Assembly: GCA_907163375.1 (NCBI GenBank)
Contig: CAJQUW010016997.1
Coordinates: forward strand, 1-64,000
Origin: Prostheceraeus crozeri
Lineage: Eukaryota; Platyhelminthes; Polycladida; Euryleptidae
Direction of reading: 5' to 3'
Length of the DNA stretch: 64,000 nt
Shown: positions 45,507 to 58,260 of the stretch, in pieces
How positions within the stretch are numbered: position 1 is the first letter of the stretch
Layout of the letters: every line of letters starts with the position of its first letter
Translations under genes and position numbers: made by a program
The notes under the pieces: generated by a model
Seen by the model: the letters and a program-made list of their open reading frames with translations, nothing else
The model's database searches: none
What the model was told of the DNA's origin: nothing

Positions 45507-47871
45507 CAGACTGCATTGACTACAAAAGGCGAGCTGATAGTGCAGCGGCTTGATGAAAACATGATTATCGAGTGCATGTCGGTTGCGTCGTAAATGAGGA
45601 AGTCAAAAGTCAACGCTTAAGAAGAGAAATGATTTAGTGTACGAATCTGCTCTGCATAGCAAGAATAGGATAGGTCTAGAGCTTTTACCTTTTCATTGAT
45701 AGAAAAATTGTCACATGAGTATAGAGGAACAAATGATCATAGACACAGAGTGAGAAAGTTAATCAGTGCGTCATTCTCAAATCGAGTCATTATCGTTATA
45801 CCGATTCACGTGGACTGTTGTTTCTCTTGCTGAAGATGGGTGTACGTGATTTTGAAAATTATATTTATGCATTCTTGAATAACAACTTCACGTTTACCAG
45901 TTATCCTATTTTCCTCCTAATCCTCCTATTTTTTTTGCTGAGTGATGCGAAACTCATAGGCCTAGATTTTTCCAAATCATTTTCGTATATTTCGTTTGAG
46001 TGATAGAAAATTCATTGAATTCAAATTGTATCTTAACTCATGATTGATTTTTGCCACTTTAAAATGAATTTCAATTAAAACATTTGGCTTATGACACATA
46101 CCTGGCTTAGCCTGCCGGTGGAAATTCACGAACATGAAAATCGGAAACTTTAAAGGCCAATTCTTCAGAAAATGGACAAATGTGTTTCTGTGTGTTAAAT
46201 GGACAAATGTGTTAAATGTTTCTTTCCTATTTTGTTAAATAATGCAGGTATCATTTTTTCTGATGTGTGACATTTTGTCTCGGGTGCCCAATTCACCCAA
46301 TTCTCCTAACAAACCTTATTTCATTAAAATCGGAAGAAAAGCTTTCTAGCTACATCTGATAGCGTAAAGTTAACCTAGAGAAAATTAAGAAAATCTACGT
46401 GTCCAAGGTTCGTAAATTTCCGTATTTTCCGTATTCTTTTACACCTTGTCCGTATTTTCCGCATTTTTGACATCTCATCAGTTGTTTCAGTATTTTTTGC
46501 ACCTCGCTTTAACAGAACGAACCCTTTCGTTGCCAAACGTATTTATTCAGGATTCTGAGTACCAAAATATGATAGCTGAAACTCTAGAATGCTGGAAGTT
46601 TCGCCTGCGGCGCTTGAGAATACATTTAAGTCTGGAATTGCTTTTCTGGTCTCCAAAGTTTCGTTGGTGGCGCCATGAAAATGTCTATCAATTGATGATG
46701 ACTATAGTTTCACTATCGAAAAAATCTGCTGGCCTAGCTACAACAATTCTACTTATCGCTGAGCTTTAGGCTGTGGCATTTTATTTAAGTGCCAAATTCA
46801 TAGATGCCAGTGTATCTATAATTGCACTGTAACCCATTTAAAAAGACCATTTTTAACATATTCTAAGGTCGGGCCTATTTCGCCTGGAGTGCTGCAGGCA
46901 CTGGAAGTGTCGCACTCTGATATTTAATAGCGGTCTGTAAAGTCTAAACGGCTCTTTCGACTGGGACTCTATATGGGCGGCGATATGTATCAATGCGCCA
47001 AGAACCTTGAAGCTCTGCATGCTTCGCATTATAAGGATTCGGTAGCTTGACTATTCTTCGTAAGGCAGAAGGTTTCGCCTGCAGAAGGCATTTTAAGGGT
47101 CAGTTAGTTCATATAGTTGACACTCCCGAGACAGTCCGTTAAGAATGCGTCGCTATAAGTGATCAAATGATTGTTGTATTTCGCAGATGTTGTGTAAAAT
47201 GTGAGATTTGATTTATGAATATTTCGCAAGTTTTTGTTAGTTAGATGATTTCTAATCTTTCTACTAATCACAGACCTTTGATAAGGTAATATTGTGTACC
47301 ATTTTACATTCACCATCAATATGAATTTCATCGCAGCAAGGCTTTGTGTATATTATCATTAACATCCGAATTCATTTTCCTGATTTATAGCCTAGTCCGA
47401 TGAGTCCGAAAAACTGGCTGTTCCGCCTGCAGCGCCTACATTTCAGCACATCTAACCAAGGATAATGTAATTTGGGTAAGGAAGTTTGTCAACTGTCAAA
47501 AAGTGAATTGTCATGCTGCTATTTTTGTAGCTACACCATTTCACAATCTCCCACGTGTTAAATGGTGTATAAAATTGGTAGTATGACAGAAAATCACTTC
47601 CACTATTTTTGTGATTTGACAATCTTTACTAGCCAAAATTTGCATCTAACCACCTTCCACCAAGAAGATGTCACAAGTACCGTAGCTTAGCCTACCGTAC
47701 CCCTAGGGTCTCCTCCCCTAACGGCAGCAATGGAGGGTCGAGGGTCACATGTCAAGTAGTACAAAGTGGAGTACGGTATCTAACAGTTTCGGACTTTTTC
47801 ATCAACTCGCAATCGTAGTCATTTCTTAAAACCATTTAAGTCATTTCGCCTACTGATAATCTTATACGCAC
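45507..47871. other. Non-coding DNA
   Basis: Holds the dispersed repeat related to 32.9-33.2 kb at 45545-45640. A loose recurrent word of the form TTTCGCCTGCGGCGC appears near 46598, 47074 and 47432. No gene is recognised; the open frame 46446-46769 lacks support. Confidence 0.45.
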
Positions 47872-48033
47872 AGAGCATCACGATATGTATGTGTATTGAA
47901 GCAAGACAAAGTTAACCCGACATGTTTCGGCTGGTCTTTTCACTGTATTGCTGGGTACGCTCGGAACAGACCAGCCGAAACATGTCGGGTTAACTTTGTC
48001 TTGCTTCAATACACATACATATCGTGGTGCTCT
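47872..48033. repeat. 66 bp inverted repeat with 30 nt spacer (long hairpin)
   Basis: Left arm 47872-47937, right arm 47968-48033; the arms are perfect reverse complements except for one mismatch in 66 positions. The spacer is 30 nt. It is not part of a recognised element and has no flanking duplication that I can see. The high identity points to a recent inverted duplication. Confidence 0.95.
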
Positions 48034-48116
48034 AAGTCATTTTCCCATTCAGTTGGTTCTTAAAGAACGCTCACTATGTGTCTTTAGCATAGATCTGTCG
48101 CTATATGTAGAAATAA

Positions 48117-48184
48117 GTAGAAATCCAGCATGACAGAAGGCATCTACATGTGTGTAGATGCATTCTGTCATGCTGGATTTCTAC
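48117..48184. repeat. 32 bp inverted repeat with 4 nt loop (hairpin)
   Basis: Left arm 48117-48148 begins GTAGAAATCCAGCATGACAG; the right arm 48153-48184 is its reverse complement with one mismatch. The loop is TGTG. The size is in the range of a pre-miRNA stem, but the pairing is more perfect than usual. It lies 83 bp after the 66 bp hairpin. Confidence 0.9.
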
Positions 48185-50004
48185 TTTACACTGTCTTACG
48201 AACCGTGTTTTGTAAAGATTTTCAATTTTCATTTGATACAATATGCGACCGATTGCTGTTTTTACTATTCTTCTTATTATTATTATTATTCCTGGTCTTA
48301 GAGTAAGGTGGTTAAAGAGTAAGGTCATAGAGTAAGGTGTTCTTAAGCTATGTTCCTGGTAGTTTCCGTATTTTTTGGGATTTGCATTTACGAGCCCTGC
48401 GTATCTATATTTATTCCAGTCACTCATATCTACAATGTTGCTGAGGAGACCAGTAGTCTTCTCGCAAGTTGAAGAAGCATCAAAAAGTTTACCTTGAGGA
48501 ACACAACAAATTTGAGATATCTGCAGTCAATTAATTTTTTATGCGCCTACTAATGAGTTACAAACTCGACGGCTGTGATACGTTAGACCATAGAATTAGG
48601 TTTATACCTAATACCTGAATTGAGGATTTCACTTGAAATCTGATTGGCCTACATTACATTGAAATAATAAAGATGTCCATACTTTTTTGTTGGGTTTTGT
48701 GATGATTTTACTGCAAATTGTGTAACAAAAGTGCCTATATTGTATTTTTAAGATTCGAGTGATACATCTATCCTAACTTAAGCACACTGTATTATATTGT
48801 ATTGCAGGCTGCAAATAAATATGATGTCAGGTAAAACGAAAGACATTCAAACTACTGAATTATATTTATAATGAAGAAATTACTAACTTCATAAAGATGT
48901 AATGAGCAAGACGTAGTGTTACGTAATGACAAAGAAACAAATCTAGAAATGAAGTGGTACCACGGTATCACAAATAGCAGAAACGAGGACGATATTCTTC
49001 TGCACACAATATTTTGTGTGGTTCGTCTTCAGAGATATTCGTATTAAGCCCATGTACACCAGGTTCTGCACTCCTTGACTATTCAGAAATCATTTATGCT
49101 AATCGATTTCGAGTGCTGCTGGCAAATTCACCTTTTCGTGAATGCAACGTCTTAAGTTTTCCATATTTCCTACTCTCGCTGGTCAGTTTTCTAAATTTGG
49201 TACACACATGTTGAAAATACTATACATACAGTTTACATGCAGTACATGTACTTCACATAAATTGTTTACATAACCAACAGCCATTGTTGTGCATCCATCT
49301 ACCAGTTTAACCGATTTCTCTTTCGGATGAACAGCCTACTCCAATTATTTGGTCTACTCTGCAAAAGATGTCTCAGGAACAACTACTGATCTTCGGGAAA
49401 AACAATAAATCTGTTAGGTAAGTGTTACGAAAGCAACCCCACTGTTGGCAGATTTGGTTTCTGAAGGATAATGAAAATTTATCCTATAGGGATCTCTTTT
49501 CCTCTCTTCAGGTTTGATCAGCAATTCTACTTGTTTCACATACATTTTCTTAAGTTACTACATTGGTTCGAAGTACGTGTTAAGTATTAAAAAGAAATCG
49601 CAAGATTACTGAGAGTTCGAAAGACACTTGAGAGAAAGGAATCGTAAATCAACACTTCTAATTGTCATTGTTATTGCATGTTCTTTTCAAATGTGTTTAA
49701 GTGTATTATAATTAATTATACCCCTGCTTTAAAGAAGTAGATGCATGAACGTATATTATACTTCGTGCAAAATCAATGGCTTTAAGCTTATTCATGCGAC
49801 CATGAGGTCATACGCGTAAAAAAGGTCTGGTACTCTTAAATGCTTGTGTCACTCCCAAGGGAATCACATCCCATGTGACGTCAAGTTTTTTCTTCCTTAA
49901 AATAGATCGCGCGAAAAAGGTCATTTGCGTACCAGAATGCCACCTACTGATTAGGAGAACTGCTACGCATGCGTAAGAAAGGTAGAATTGCGTATGCAAT
50001 AAGG
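48185..50004. other. Non-coding DNA
   Basis: A short (TTA)n tract lies near 48268-48290. Otherwise nothing is recognisable; open frames are short and unsupported. Confidence 0.5.
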
Positions 50005-53000
50005 CCCTGTAGGACAAAGCAATGCATGGCTTTTGATGAAAATTGACTCAAATGTGAGTGAGATGCCATAGAACGTTGGTGTAGCTCTACGGAATTGTCT
50101 GCATCGAGGAATAGTAGTTGTGGCTAGCTGTGTTTTTGAAAATTTGAAAATCAGTTGCGCAGGCTGCTATTTTTAGCTTATAAATTCCCTGCAGGACAGG
50201 GCACTGTTTGGATTTTGATGAAACTTGATGTGAAGGTGATAGAGGTACCGTGGAGCATTGCTGTAGCTCTACAGAATTTTCGGCAATGAAAAATGTGAGT
50301 TGTGACTACCTTTGTTTTTGAAAATTTGAAATTCGATTAAAGAGGTCATCTTGTGTAGGCCCTGTAGGACAAAGCAATGCATGGGTTTTGATGAAAATTG
50401 ATGTGAAGGTGATAGAGGTACCGTGGAGCATTGCTGTAGCTCTACAGAATTTTCGGCAATGAAAAATGTGAGTTGTGACTACCTTTGTTTTTGAAAATTT
50501 GAAATTCGATTAAAGAGGTCATCTTGTGTAGGCCCTGTAGGACAAAGCAATGCATGGCTTTTGATGAAAATTGACTCAAATGTGAGTGAGATGCCATAGA
50601 ACGTTGGTGTAGCTCTACGGAATTGTCTGCATCGAGGAACAGTAGTTGTGACTAGCTGTGTTTTTGAAAATTTGAAAATCAGTTGCGCAGGCTGTTATTT
50701 TTAGCTTATAAATTCTCTGTAGGACAGGGCACTGTTTGGATTTTGATGAAACTTGATGTGAAGGTGATAGAGGTACCGTGGAGCATTGCTGTAGCTCTAC
50801 AGAATTTTCGGCAATGAAAAAATGTGAGTTGTGACTACCTTTGTTTTTGAAAATTTGAAATTCGATTGAAGTGGTCATCTTGTGTAGGCCCTGTAGGACA
50901 AAGCAATGCATGGCTTTTGATGAAAATTGACTCAAATGTGAGTGAGATGCCATAGAACGTTGGTGTAGCTCTGCGGAATTGTCTGCATCGAGGAATAGTA
51001 GTTGTGGCTAGCTGTGTTTTTGAAAATTTGAAAATCAGTTGCGCAGGCTGTTATTTTTGGCTTATAAATTTTCTGTAGGACAGGGCACTGTTTGGATTTT
51101 GATGAAACTTGATGTGAAGGTGATAGAGGTACCGTGGAGCATTGCTGTAGCTCTACAGAATTTTCGGCAATGAAAAATGTGAGTTGTGACTACCTTTGTT
51201 TTTGAAAATTTGAAATTCGATTAAAGAGGTCATCTTGTGTAGGCCCTGTAGGACAAAGCAATGCATGGCTTTTGATGAAACTTGATGTGAAGGTGATAGA
51301 GGTACCGTGGAGCATTGCTGTAGCTCTACAGAATTTTCGGCAATGAAAAATGTGAGTTGTGACTACCTTTGTTTTTGAAAATTTGAAATTCGATTAAAGA
51401 GGTCATCTTGTGTAGGCCCTGTAGGACAAAGCAATGCATGGCTTTTGATGAAAATTGACTCAAATGTGAGTGAGATGCCATAGAACGTTGGTGTAGCTCT
51501 ACGGAATTGTCTGCATCGAGGAACAGTAGTTGTGACTAGCTGTGTTTTTGAAAATTTGAAAATCAGTTGCGCAGGCTGCTATTTTTAGCTTATAAATTCT
51601 CTGTAGGACAGGGCACTGTTTGGATTTTGATGAAACTTGATGTGAAGGTGATAGAGGTACCGTGGAGCATTGCTGTAGCTCTACAGAATTTTCGGCAATG
51701 AAAAATGTGAGTTGTGACTACCTTTGTTTTTGAAAATTTGAAATTCGATTGAAGTGGTCATCTTGTGTAGGCCCTGTAGGACAAAGCAATGCATGGGTTT
51801 TGATGAAAATTGATGTGAAGGTGATAGAGGTACCGTGGAGCATTGCTGTAGCTCTACAGAATTTTCGGCAATGAAAAATGTGAGTTGTGACTACCTTTGT
51901 TTTTGAAAATTTGAAATTCGATTAAAGAGGTCATCTTGTGTAGGCCCTGTAGGACAAAGCAATGCATGGCTTTTGATGAAAATTGACTCAAATGTGAGTG
52001 AGATGCCATAGAACGTTGGTGTAGCTCTACGGAATTGTCTGCATCGAGGAACAGTAGTTGTGACTAGCTGTGTTTTTGAAAATTTGAAAATCAGTTGCGC
52101 AGGCTGCTATTTTTAGCTTATAAATTCTCTGTAGGACAGGGCACTGTTTGGATTTTGATGAAACTTGATGTGAAGGTGATAGAGGTACCGTGGAGCATTG
52201 CTGTAGCTCTACAGAATTTTCGGCAATGAAAAAATGTGAGTTGTGACTACCTTTGTTTTTGAAAATTTGAAATTCGATTGAAGTGGTCATCTTGTATAGG
52301 CCCTGTAGGACAAAGCAAAGCTTGGATTTTGATGAAAATTGACTCAAATGTGAGTGAGATGCCATAGAACGTTGGTGTAGCTCTACGGAATTGTCTGCAT
52401 CGAGGAATAGTAGTTGTGGCTAGCTGTGTTTTTGAAAATTTGAAAATCAGTTGCGCAGGCTGCTATTTTTAGCTTATAAATTCTCTGCAGGACAGGGCAC
52501 TGTTTGGATTTTGATGAAACTTGATGTGAAGGTGATAGAGGTACCGTGGAGCATTGCTGTAGCTCTACAGAATTTTCGGCAATGAAAAATGTGAGTTGTG
52601 ACTACCTTTGTTTTTGAAAATTTGAAATTCGATTAAAGAGGTCATCTTGTGTAGGCCCTGTAGGACAAAGCAATGCATGGGTTTTGATGAAAATTGATGT
52701 GAAGGTGATAGAGGTACCGTGGAGCATTGCTGTAGCTCTACAGAATTTTCGGCAATGAAAAATGTGAGTTGTGACTACCTTTGTTTTTGAAAATTTGAAA
52801 TTCGATTAAAGAGGTCATCTTGTGTAGGCCCTGTAGGACAAAGCAATGCATGGCTTTTGATGAAAATTGACTCAAATGTGAGTGAGATGCCATAGAACGT
52901 TGGTGTAGCTCTACGGAATTGTCTGCATCGAGGAACAGTAGTTGTGACTAGCTGTGTTTTTGAAAATTTGAAAATCAGTTGCGCAGGCTGCTATTTTTAG

Positions 53001-53523
53001 CTTATAAATTCTCTGTAGGACAGGGCACTGTTTGGATTTTGATGAAACTTGATGTGAAGGTGATAGAGGTACCGTGGAGCATTGCTGTAGCTCTACAGAA
53101 TTTTCGGCAATGAAAAAATGTGAGTTGTGACTACCTTTGTTTTTGAAAATTTGAAATTCGATTGAAGTGGTCATCTTGTATAGGCCCTGTAGGACAAAGC
53201 AAAGCTTGGATTTTGATGAAAATTGACTCAAATGTGAGTGAGATGCCATAGAACGTTGGTGTAGCTCTACGGAATTGTCTGCATCGAGGAATAGTAGTTG
53301 TGGCTAGCTGTGTTTTTGAAAATTTGAAAATCAGTTGCGCAGGCTGCTATTTTTAGCTTATAAATTCTCTGCAGAACAGGGCACTGTTTGGATTTTGATG
53401 AAACTTGATGTGAAGGTGATAGAGGTACCGTGGAGCATTGCTGTAGCTCTACAGAATTTTCGGCAATGAAAAATGTGAGTTGTGACTACCTTTGTTTTTG
53501 AAAATTTGAAATTCGATTAAAGC
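50005..53523. repeat. Satellite array II: 20 monomers of 173-182 bp in a higher-order pattern
   Basis: Monomers start at 50005, 50187, 50360, 50533, 50715, 50889, 51071, 51244, 51417, 51599, 51772, 51945, 52127, 52301, 52483, 52656, 52829, 53011, 53185 and 53367. There are three types. A is 182 bp, with GACTCAAATGTGAGTGAG. B is 173-174 bp, with GATGTGAAGGTGATAGAGG. C is a chimera with an A-like head and B body. The order is A B C A B, A B C A B C A B, A B C A B, A B. The five-mer A-B-C-A-B recurs with an exact 884 bp period (50005/50889, 51417/52301/53185). Units at 50889-51416 form a partial three-mer. Recurrent 112-codon minus-strand frames inside it (for example 52027-52365) are repeat artefacts. 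Confidence 0.95.
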
Positions 53524-56146
53524 GCATGAGATTCGTTTTTCTTTAGACTCTCGGATGGCTGCATTTGTTTAGGTGGTAAAAAATTATGAGTGGAAAATGT
53601 TTCCGGCAGTCAATTGTGCGACTACAAATTTAGAGAGTATTTGAGAATCTACATGTCTTTTGCTAGCTGTTGTCGATGTATGTAAAAGTCAATATCTCAA
53701 GGTCTTCTAATATTGAAATGATTTCATGACATGACTTTGAATGACGAAATTCTTCCATACCTCATTACACGAAAGAAATTGAAACCCTCAAATCAACCCA
53801 CTGTAATTTTGTTGTTACCGGACGTTTTTTCGTCACAGCATTGCCACTTTTCAAAGGAAGAAATTTTCAAAAAACAGCTTGCAAATGTGCCCTTCTCACA
53901 AATAGTTTACTACTGACAATAGAATTGAAAATCAAAAGCCATTTTTCTATTTTGAAGTTATATTTGCAGTAATTTCTCCGACATTTTAAGTTTCCATAAC
54001 TTTTTCGACGATCATTCACATCTTGTGATAAAAATTTTCACATTTCTATCAGTGAATTTCCATATTTTCAAATTTCGACCACTGCTGATACTTCTTTGTG
54101 AAGACTCTGCAGACTGCTCAATAATACTGATTAGGCAGTCGAAATTAACAGCGTTTCACAAAGCCATATATTAAGCAGTGTGGGACTTTTTATAAATCAC
54201 TGCTTAATATGCGGTTTTGTGAAGCGCTGCGAATTTCGACTGTTTAAATCACTGCTTTAAATTTATTTTATGAAACGCAAAACATTTTCCATACTGAGAT
54301 AGAGCACTAATTTATTTGATGAAACGAGCCCCAGGTAATGCTGATTGCCTCAAATAAAAAAAAGATAAAATTATCAACAGCAAATAAAGCACTTGAAAAT
54401 TGAGATTTTGTTATATTAGTCGTTTGTCGCCTAGGAATCTATTTAGTTCTTTTCAGAAACCACTAAATTTCTCAAAAAATTAGAAAGTGAAGCAAAACTA
54501 TGTAAGGCGATGAAAGACAAAGAGGCGAGCCTAGTCACTTTCTGATACAAAGACCTTTTTCTTGTTACATTGAGTGATTCTGTTATCTGATATAGCTGAG
54601 AAATACGATGCGTGATAATATAGATAGAAGAATATTGTAATGGATCAGCCGGTGTAATAGCCAGGAGACCAAACTTGTACCGGTTCAGCCGATGTCATAG
54701 CCATTGCCATAGATTTTTGCCACTACTATTTTCAGCTGGTAAATTTTGAAATACTTGTGTACTGCGTAACTATGACGATACATCCACTCTTGCTTCCGCA
54801 TTTAAACACTAGAATTATTTTTAGTCATTAAAGTCTGTGCGAAATCCCATTGGTGTAATGTATTTCAGGGAGAAGTAAATGCAGAAATTCAGAAAGAGAT
54901 ACATATCAGGAATTGTTCACAAGATGAAAATTAAGATATAGGCAAAAATCTGGCCCTCTACCCTCAATTTGCACGGTTTTAGAGTTATCACCCCCACTAA
55001 TTATATTGAATTCATGTTTCTCGCTAAGCTGTGGACTCATAAGTACTGAAGAATTTTCTGCAACAATGCATGCATGTTTGAAAAGAAATGGCCGTTTAGT
55101 ACTTATCAGAAAAGTGAAATAGAACTTACAGTCAGAGTTTTACCATATTCATGCATGTACAGTATAAAATGTTGACATGGAACTATTTTAGCGACATCAG
55201 TGGATCGCATGAGTACCACTGAAGCTTACGATAGTGAACTTCATGCTGTACATTGTTATAGTCAAATTCAATCACTTCTCAACACATGTGAAAAGATTGC
55301 CCTGAGAGGGCATCGGAAAACTCCATTCTAGATGCTTGATGCAAATTACGGAAATTCAAAATTTGCAGCATTGCAAACCCCAAAAAGTCAACTCTCAAAA
55401 GAGATAGCACACTGAGACTATACTGCTTCAACGCCATATAGCTACTTGGATTACCTTTGACATGAGAGTGGATGCATCAGAAATTACTTTAACTACCCAA
55501 ACGAAGACTGCGTCATAATTTTGCAATGCGATAATGCAATTGTTCTATATCTACACATTACGAAATCTCACTTAATAACAAGACAATTGAGAACACTGAA
55601 ATTCTATCAAACTCATAACTATTTTATTAATTCGTACTATATATATTTTTTAAAAGATCGAAATCTTCCCTTAGGTTGCACAAAGAATTTTTGATTTCGG
55701 TGCATAGATAATCCAAGTGTGACATTGGAGCAATTTAACTCAATGAGATCTTTCACACGGGCCTTATAGGAGACTTATAGGAAACGGTTCACGGTCGTCA
55801 ATTTCATTAGTAGGCCTACTCATGCGCACTACTAATGACACAAAATTGTCCACATCAACAGCGCATTTCACATTTTTGAGAGTAATGAAATGTTTGTCTC
55901 TCCCTATTTGTTTCTCATATACTTTGGCAAGTGCAAGCAAAACGGTATATCTGCTCAAGTAAACATATGATGACACAAGATTTAAAAATGAAAATCATGG
56001 TGTTAAAAAATGCACAAGTATTTTTTTTGAAATCAAGAAAATTAAACTAGAGTGAATGACCAAACAAGCACTTGTGATGATTAAATAGCAAAATCAAATG
56101 AGCAAAACCATTCAAATTCTAGAAAACTAATTTCAATGAGCAAATA
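53524..56146. other. Non-coding DNA
   Basis: No gene is recognised. One foldback structure (54134-54243) is annotated separately. The remainder is AT-rich, without a clear repeat or domain. Confidence 0.5.
54134..54243. repeat. Foldback: ~46 bp imperfect inverted repeat, 17 nt loop
   Basis: The left arm (54134-54180) contains GCAGTCGAAATTAACAGCG and ends TTAAGCAGTG. The right arm (54198-54243) is the reverse complement with several mismatches. Further CACTGCTT and TTGTGAAG words on either side suggest a larger, older foldback element spanning about 54070-54330. Confidence 0.7.
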
Positions 56147-57379
56147 CAGGGTGTCCAGTTAAGGACACTGGATTTAATTCAATAGACATATCCACAATGC
56201 TACTGATATGTTATTGATTTGTAGCCTAGAATACCTACATAGGTATGCAACTTCATTTTGCATTGTCGGTTTACAAGGAAATTAATTGAAATACGAAAAA
56301 AGGATTAAATATGTTTGATATTGCATTCACAAGACAATTTTTCATCCACAGTCTGCATATTCACTTATGAAAAACACCATCCTTTAAATGACCCCCTCTG
56401 CAGTCATTATTCTAAGAAGGAAATGTTCAATCACTCTTTCACGCAAGTTTGGCGTGAATCCACCAATTACACCTCGGATCTCGTGCTTTAATTGAGCAAT
56501 CCTGTTGGTTTTTTATATGCCCGCGATTTCACATAGCCCAGATAGAAATCATCATGGAAATCATATAGGGACAAGACACATGATCCTGGTGGCCATCCAT
56601 CGATGATAACCATTGCTGGAGAAAAGGCGATCAGGAAATTATTCTCTGATGAACTGTGTGGTTTCTCGTGCAGTATGTTTAGTTGCACCATCTAGTTGTA
56701 ACCATAAGTCTTGTTCATCTAAGGTTTCGAGTTGAGGCAGAGAAACTCATTTATCATCCTTGAATGACAATTGCCATTTACCTTCACAACTCCATTTTCA
56801 TTTTCAAAAATATGGTCTAATCACTCCACCACACCATACCGCACATTGGTCGGGTTGCAATGGCTTCTCATGTAGGGTAATCGATCCTCACTTGAGGATC
56901 GTCTGTGGCCCATATTCAAAAATTTTGTTTCTTTACGCAATCGTCGAGATGAAAATAGGTCTCGTCGCAAAAGATTGTTCTCCTCGTAAACATTGGATTC
57001 ATTTGCTGATTCTTAAGCGCAAAATTGGCACAATCTCGGCGAACTGTATGGTCGCAGGTTTCAAACTGTTGTGCAACTTGAACTTTGTAAGGGTAATTGT
57101 ACTAAGGGGGCAACTTCTGTGACCGATGGCATAAAGATGCCCTGGGATTTTCTATCCAATAATACGAATGGCAAGTGGTGTGACTGTGCCAGGTGTTCTA
57201 TTACCATTATGAGTGGAACTCACCCAATGCAACTTCTGCATCAAATTCATAGCAAATTGACAATGCAAAATGAAGTTACATACCTTTGTAAATATTCCAG
57301 GCATTTAATTAATAACATATCTTCAGTATCGTGGATATGGCTATTGAATTGAATCCGACGTCCTGAACTGGTCACCCTG
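56147..57379 (-). mobile_element. Mariner-like element, decayed
   Basis: TA dinucleotides flank it (56145-56146 and 57380-57381). The left end CAGGGTGTCCAGTTAAGGAC and the right end (opposite strand) CAGGGTGACCAGTTCAGGAC are inverted over about 40 bp. The total of 1,233 bp is the usual size of a mariner. Confidence 0.9.
56480..57300 (-). pseudogene. Mariner-like transposase pseudogene
   Basis: Minus-strand translation shows fragments in several frames: FLNMGHRRSSSEDRLPYMR with an upstream FSSRRLRKETKF, then LWLQLDGATKHTARETTQF (second catalytic Asp region), then WPPGSC and DFYLGYVKSRAYK (the WPPxSPDLxPxDFxLWGY region with the third Asp). Stops and frameshifts separate them. It is a dead copy between intact-looking termini. 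Confidence 0.8.
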
Positions 57380-57381
57380 TA

Positions 57382-58260
57382 CATGTTGTCAAAGTCAATA
57401 AATCAACAATTACTTTGAAAGATAGAAGTTACAGGCCTACATTGTGTCATTGTTGCGCATTTCAAGCAATTTCAAGTATTTCTGCATGCTATTATACTAC
57501 GGGTAGAAAACATTATTCATTTTTTAGGCCCTCATCCAAAATCAGATTATATGTCAGAATCTTAAAAGTTGCTCATAGATTACTAACTCGGCTATTAATC
57601 AGCTTGATGTCATACTTATTTGCAACAATAAACAAATAAGAAAATTTTCCATTAATGCGCCTGATTGAGGGTCAAATAAAGTTCAGAGTTCTCATATAAT
57701 GCTCGGTGCATTTCTTACTGAAATTCATTCTGATGTTCAGAGAGCACTCGAGGCACTCCAAAGTTTCTTCCTGCGAAGGTCCGTGACTTAAATTGAAAGC
57801 TAGAAAAGCCATCGCAAAAATTTCTGTGATCTTGGGCGGCACCATTCGTGCGAATATCCATTCCATCAATCGATACCGAAGATTTCGGGAAGTTGAACGA
57901 TCCACCAATGTGAATAGGCTCCTGAAAAATATGAAAGGTGTAGTAAGTATTTGCATGGATCAATGTGGCTCTACAGCATAGTTTCATGTTAGGTCCATAC
58001 TAGTACATATGCACAATTGAACAAGAACAGAGAAACCGATGAAGCCATGAGTAGTCGAACACTTCGCTCACATATCATTTAATTAGATTTAATTGACATT
58101 CCAATATAGCCTACCCAAAAATATCAATTAATCTAATATTATAGGACTGTTCCAGTCATTATCTTCATTTGGGTTGTGTGTAAGACTATGAGTTATTTAA
58201 TTGCAAAATGCAAATTATGAAAAGGAGATTGCTATAAATTCGTAGACTGAAATGCTGGTA
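57382..58260. other. Non-coding DNA, no gene recognised
   Basis: Overlapping open frames exist on both strands at 57672-57987, but none has a motif I recognise or a consistent splice context. Confidence 0.45.

Noticed and set aside
50615-53249. Three identical-looking 112-codon minus-strand frames in satellite II
   Set aside because: They recur only because the repeat recurs (884 bp period), and most units of the same type lack the full frame.
56760-57352. Plus-strand frames inside the mariner element
   Set aside because: They are antisense to the decayed transposase.
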